33,884 nt of DNA from Acetobacteraceae bacterium (lineage in GTDB: Bacteria; Pseudomonadota; Alphaproteobacteria; Acetobacterales; Acetobacteraceae). Within the stretch, counting starts at the first letter, position 1, and the number at the start of each line of letters is the position of its first letter. Location of the stretch: positions 1 to 33,884 of the forward strand of contig JANWJK010000163.1 of the NCBI GenBank assembly GCA_025452005.1, in the 5' to 3' direction. Made by a program: the position numbers and the translations under genes. Below are positions 31,769 through 33,884 of the stretch, piece by piece. The notes under the pieces are model-generated. The model was not told where the DNA came from. It was given only the letters and a program-made list of their open reading frames with translations, and ran no database searches.

Positions 31769-32848
31769 ATGGACAATCCCCGCAATCCCGCCGGCATCCC
31801 GTTCCGCGTCGCCCTGCCTCCAGGCCTGGACGAGCGCTCCGCCGCCGTGCTGCGTGAGATCGTCGAGCAGTATGTGGAGACCGGCGAGCCGGTCGGCAGC
31901 CGCACGCTGTCCCGCCGGCTGCCGATGAACCTCTCACCCGCCACCATCCGCAACGTGATGGCCGACCTCACGGACGCCGGCCTGCTGTTCGCGCCCCACA
32001 CCTCCGCCGGCCGACTGCCGACCGACCAGGGGCTCCGGCTGTTCGTCGACGGCCTGCTGCATTTCGGCGAACTCGCCGAGGAGGAGCGCGAGGCGATCAC
32101 CGCCGCGCTCGCCGCGTCGGGCCGCAGCCTGGAGGACACGCTGGCCGAGGCCAGCTCCATGCTGTCCGGCCTGTCTCAGGCGGCCGGTCTCGTACTGGCG
32201 CCGAAGTCCGAGGGGACGATCCGCCATATCGAATTCGTCCCGCTCGGACCTGGCCGCGCCCTTGTCGTCCTGGTCAACGCCGACGGCCACGTCGAGAACC
32301 GGGTGGTCGAGACGCCGCCGGGCCTGCCGCCCTCTGCGCTGCAGCAGGCGAGCAACTATCTCAATGCCCGCCTCTCGGGCCGTTCGCTTGCCGAACTGCG
32401 GCGCATCGTCGCCGAGGAAACCGCCGCCAATCGCACCGAGCTCGACGCGCTCTCGGCGCAGGTGGTGGAGGCGGGCCTCGCGACCTGGACCGGCGAGGGT
32501 CGTGCCGGCAGCCTGATCGTCCGCGGCCAGGCGCGGCTGCTCTCCGATGTCACCCAGATCGAGCGGCTGGCCGCCATCCAGATGCTGTTCGAGCGGCTCG
32601 AGGCGCAGGAGACGATGCTGCGGCTGTTGGAACTGGCGGAGCAGTCCGAGGGCGTGCGGATCTTCATCGGCGCCGAAAGCGGGCTGTTCGGCACCTCCGG
32701 CGTATCGATGGTGGTGGCGCCCGCGCGCAGCGACGGCGGCCGCATTGTCGGCGCCATCGGCGTGATCGGCCCAACACGGATCAACTATGGACGGATCATC
32801 CCAGTGGTGGACTATACGGCGCGGGTGATCGGCCGGCTGCTCGGCTGA
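31769..32848 (+). CDS. hrcA: Heat-inducible transcription repressor
   Basis: Repressor of 359 residues that binds CIRCE operators, typically upstream of groESL. The N-terminal winged helix is visible as IVEQYVETGEPVGSRTLSRR and LSPATIRNVMADLTDAGLLFAPHTSAGRLPTDQGLRLFVD (the recognition signature), then the HrcA core with RHIEFVPLGPGRALVVLV and the C-terminal IGVIGPTRINYGRIIPVVDY. GGGAG is eight bases before the ATG at 31769; the frame is open further upstream but is not family-like. I saw no CIRCE element in the window, so its targets lie elsewhere. grpE follows. Confidence 0.96.
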   Translation: MDNPRNPAGIPFRVALPPGLDERSAAVLREIVEQYVETGEPVGSRTLSRRLPMNLSPATIRNVMADLTDAGLLFAPHTSAGRLPTDQGLRLFVDGLLHFGELAEEEREAITAALAASGRSLEDTLAEASSMLSGLSQAAGLVLAPKSEGTIRHIEFVPLGPGRALVVLVNADGHVENRVVETPPGLPPSALQQASNYLNARLSGRSLAELRRIVAEETAANRTELDALSAQVVEAGLATWTGEGRAGSLIVRGQARLLSDVTQIERLAAIQMLFERLEAQETMLRLLELAEQSEGVRIFIGAESGLFGTSGVSMVVAPARSDGGRIVGAIGVIGPTRINYGRIIPVVDYTARVIGRLLG

Positions 32849-32937
32849 TCGCAATTGCCTGCCGGTACGTCGGTAAACCGCCGCTTCACCTTTCGCTGCC
32901 ATACTCGACGCGCGCCGCCGTTCGCGGCATCTGACAG

Positions 32938-32965
32938 CTTGTCCACCGCACGTTCTGCCCCTAAC
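32938..32965 (+). promoter_or_regulatory. Putative RpoH (sigma-32) promoter of grpE
   Basis: CTTGTCC at 32938-32944 and CCCCTAAC at 32958-32965, spaced by 13 bases, resemble the heat-shock consensus CTTGAAA-N11-16-CCCCATnT. The expected transcription start falls within a few bases of the grpE ATG (32976), which has no ribosome-binding site. Confidence 0.45.
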
Positions 32966-32975
32966 TGATCGCGCC

Positions 32976-33590
32976 ATGAGCAACACAACCGATCCGACGA
33001 ACTCCGATCCGAGCCCTGCGAACAACAACGCCTCACCCGAGCTGCCGCAGACCCCGGAGCAGGTGATGCAGGCCGCCACCGCCCGCATCGCCGAACTCGA
33101 GGCCGAACTGGCGGAGATGAAGGAACGCTGGCTGCGCGCCGAGGCGGAGACCGCCAACGTCCGCGCCCGTTCGCATCGCGAGGTGAACGAGACCCGTCAG
33201 TATGCCGTGCAGAAGTTCGCCCAGGACGTGGTGGAGGCGGCCGACAACCTGCACCGCGGCCTCGACAGCCTGCCAGCACCCGCCGCGGGGGAACCGGAGA
33301 TCGTCACCCGCCTGCGCGAGGGGCTCGACGGGATCGAGCGCAACCTCCTCAACATCCTGGAGCGCAACGGCATCAAGCGGGAGGATCCGACCGGCACACC
33401 GTTCGATCCCAATCTGCACCAGGCGATGGCCGAGCAGGAGAGCGCCGCTCACGCTCCGGGCAGCGTGATGCACGCCTGGACCCCGGCCTGGACGCTGAAC
33501 GGGCGGCTGATCCGACCGGCCATGGTGGTGGTCGCCAAGGCGCCGCCCGGCGAGATCACGGCGTCCGCCAAGTTGGACACCACCGCCTGA
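32976..33590 (+). CDS. grpE: Nucleotide exchange factor GrpE
   Basis: Co-chaperone of 204 residues that releases ADP from DnaK. A disordered Asn/Pro/Ser-rich start is followed by a long coiled-coil helix (RIAELEAELAEMKERWLRAEAETANVRAR). The GrpE signature region comes next, with VVEAADNLHRGL and a C-terminal beta domain: FDPNLHQAMAEQES, WTLNGRLIRPAMVVVAK. There is no recognisable Shine-Dalgarno before the ATG (the preceding bases are CTGATCGCGCC). It lies between hrcA and dnaK. Confidence 0.96.
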   Translation: MSNTTDPTNSDPSPANNNASPELPQTPEQVMQAATARIAELEAELAEMKERWLRAEAETANVRARSHREVNETRQYAVQKFAQDVVEAADNLHRGLDSLPAPAAGEPEIVTRLREGLDGIERNLLNILERNGIKREDPTGTPFDPNLHQAMAEQESAAHAPGSVMHAWTPAWTLNGRLIRPAMVVVAKAPPGEITASAKLDTTA

Positions 33591-33632
33591 TGCAATCGTG
33601 CCGCCCACGAACGAGAATCCCCGGGACCGCCC

Positions 33633-33657
33633 CTTGCCCGGCCGGCCCGACCCCCAT
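33633..33657 (+). promoter_or_regulatory. RpoH (sigma-32) promoter of dnaK
   Basis: CTTGCCC at 33633-33639 and CCCCATAC starting at 33652, spaced by 12 bases, closely fit the heat-shock consensus. It gives dnaK its own promoter with an untranslated leader of about 70 bases. AAAGGAG at 33720-33726 is the ribosome-binding site. Confidence 0.65.
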
Positions 33658-33682
33658 ACATCCTTGTCATCTGACCCCGTAG

Positions 33683-33884
<202 letters not shown>

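Overview
The window is a dense, high-GC piece of bacterial chromosome. Gene content points to an alphaproteobacterium, most likely Rhodospirillales/Acetobacteraceae. The markers are a DinB with an N-terminal cysteine zinc ribbon, a DUF4167 protein beside prmC, a DUF1674 (SDHAF4-type) motif, yggT-yggU-folD, rph-rdgB, and hrcA-grpE-dnaK with RpoH-like promoters. The taxonomic call is inference from family knowledge; no rRNA is present.

Layout. 1-5.5 kb: end of a branched-chain amino acid ABC binding protein, a ROK sugar kinase coupled to dinB, then on the minus strand rpmB-prmC-DUF4167, a palindromic intergenic repeat and a VOC protein. 5.6-13.0 kb: a translationally coupled tripartite-pump operon (adaptor plus two different RND permeases, MdtABC-like). 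13.1-14.0 kb: a STAS antagonist and a RsbW-like ATPase whose C-terminus is a DUF1674 tail. 13.95-17.0 kb: housekeeping genes on the minus strand (yggT-yggU-folD and rph-rdgB) around a tRNA-Ala(CGC).

17.0-31.7 kb is an accessory block lying between rph and hrcA, which are usually close neighbours in alphaproteobacteria. It holds a PhyH oxygenase, an acyl-CoA-dehydrogenase-like flavoprotein and an MFS transporter. These are followed by a five-gene plus-strand operon (cupredoxin, multicopper oxidase, methyltransferase, and two molybdenum-storage-protein subunits MosB-like and MosA-like). It ends with two paralogous amidohydrolases around an AraC regulator and an alpha/beta hydrolase. The block is littered with decay products: a truncated pRiA4b ORF-3 gene, a Phd-type antitoxin with only a stub of its PIN toxin, and an Uma2 pseudogene. 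From 31.8 kb housekeeping resumes with hrcA-grpE-dnaK (dnaK cut by the window end).

The most interesting items are the cupredoxin/multicopper-oxidase/methyltransferase/MosBA operon, which looks like a combined copper-molybdenum (or tungsten) handling unit with no nitrogenase genes in view, and the fusion of an anti-sigma-type ATPase to an SDHAF4/DUF1674 motif. Gene starts were revised where overlap, ribosome-binding site or family N-terminus required it. All family assignments are from reading the translations, not from searches.
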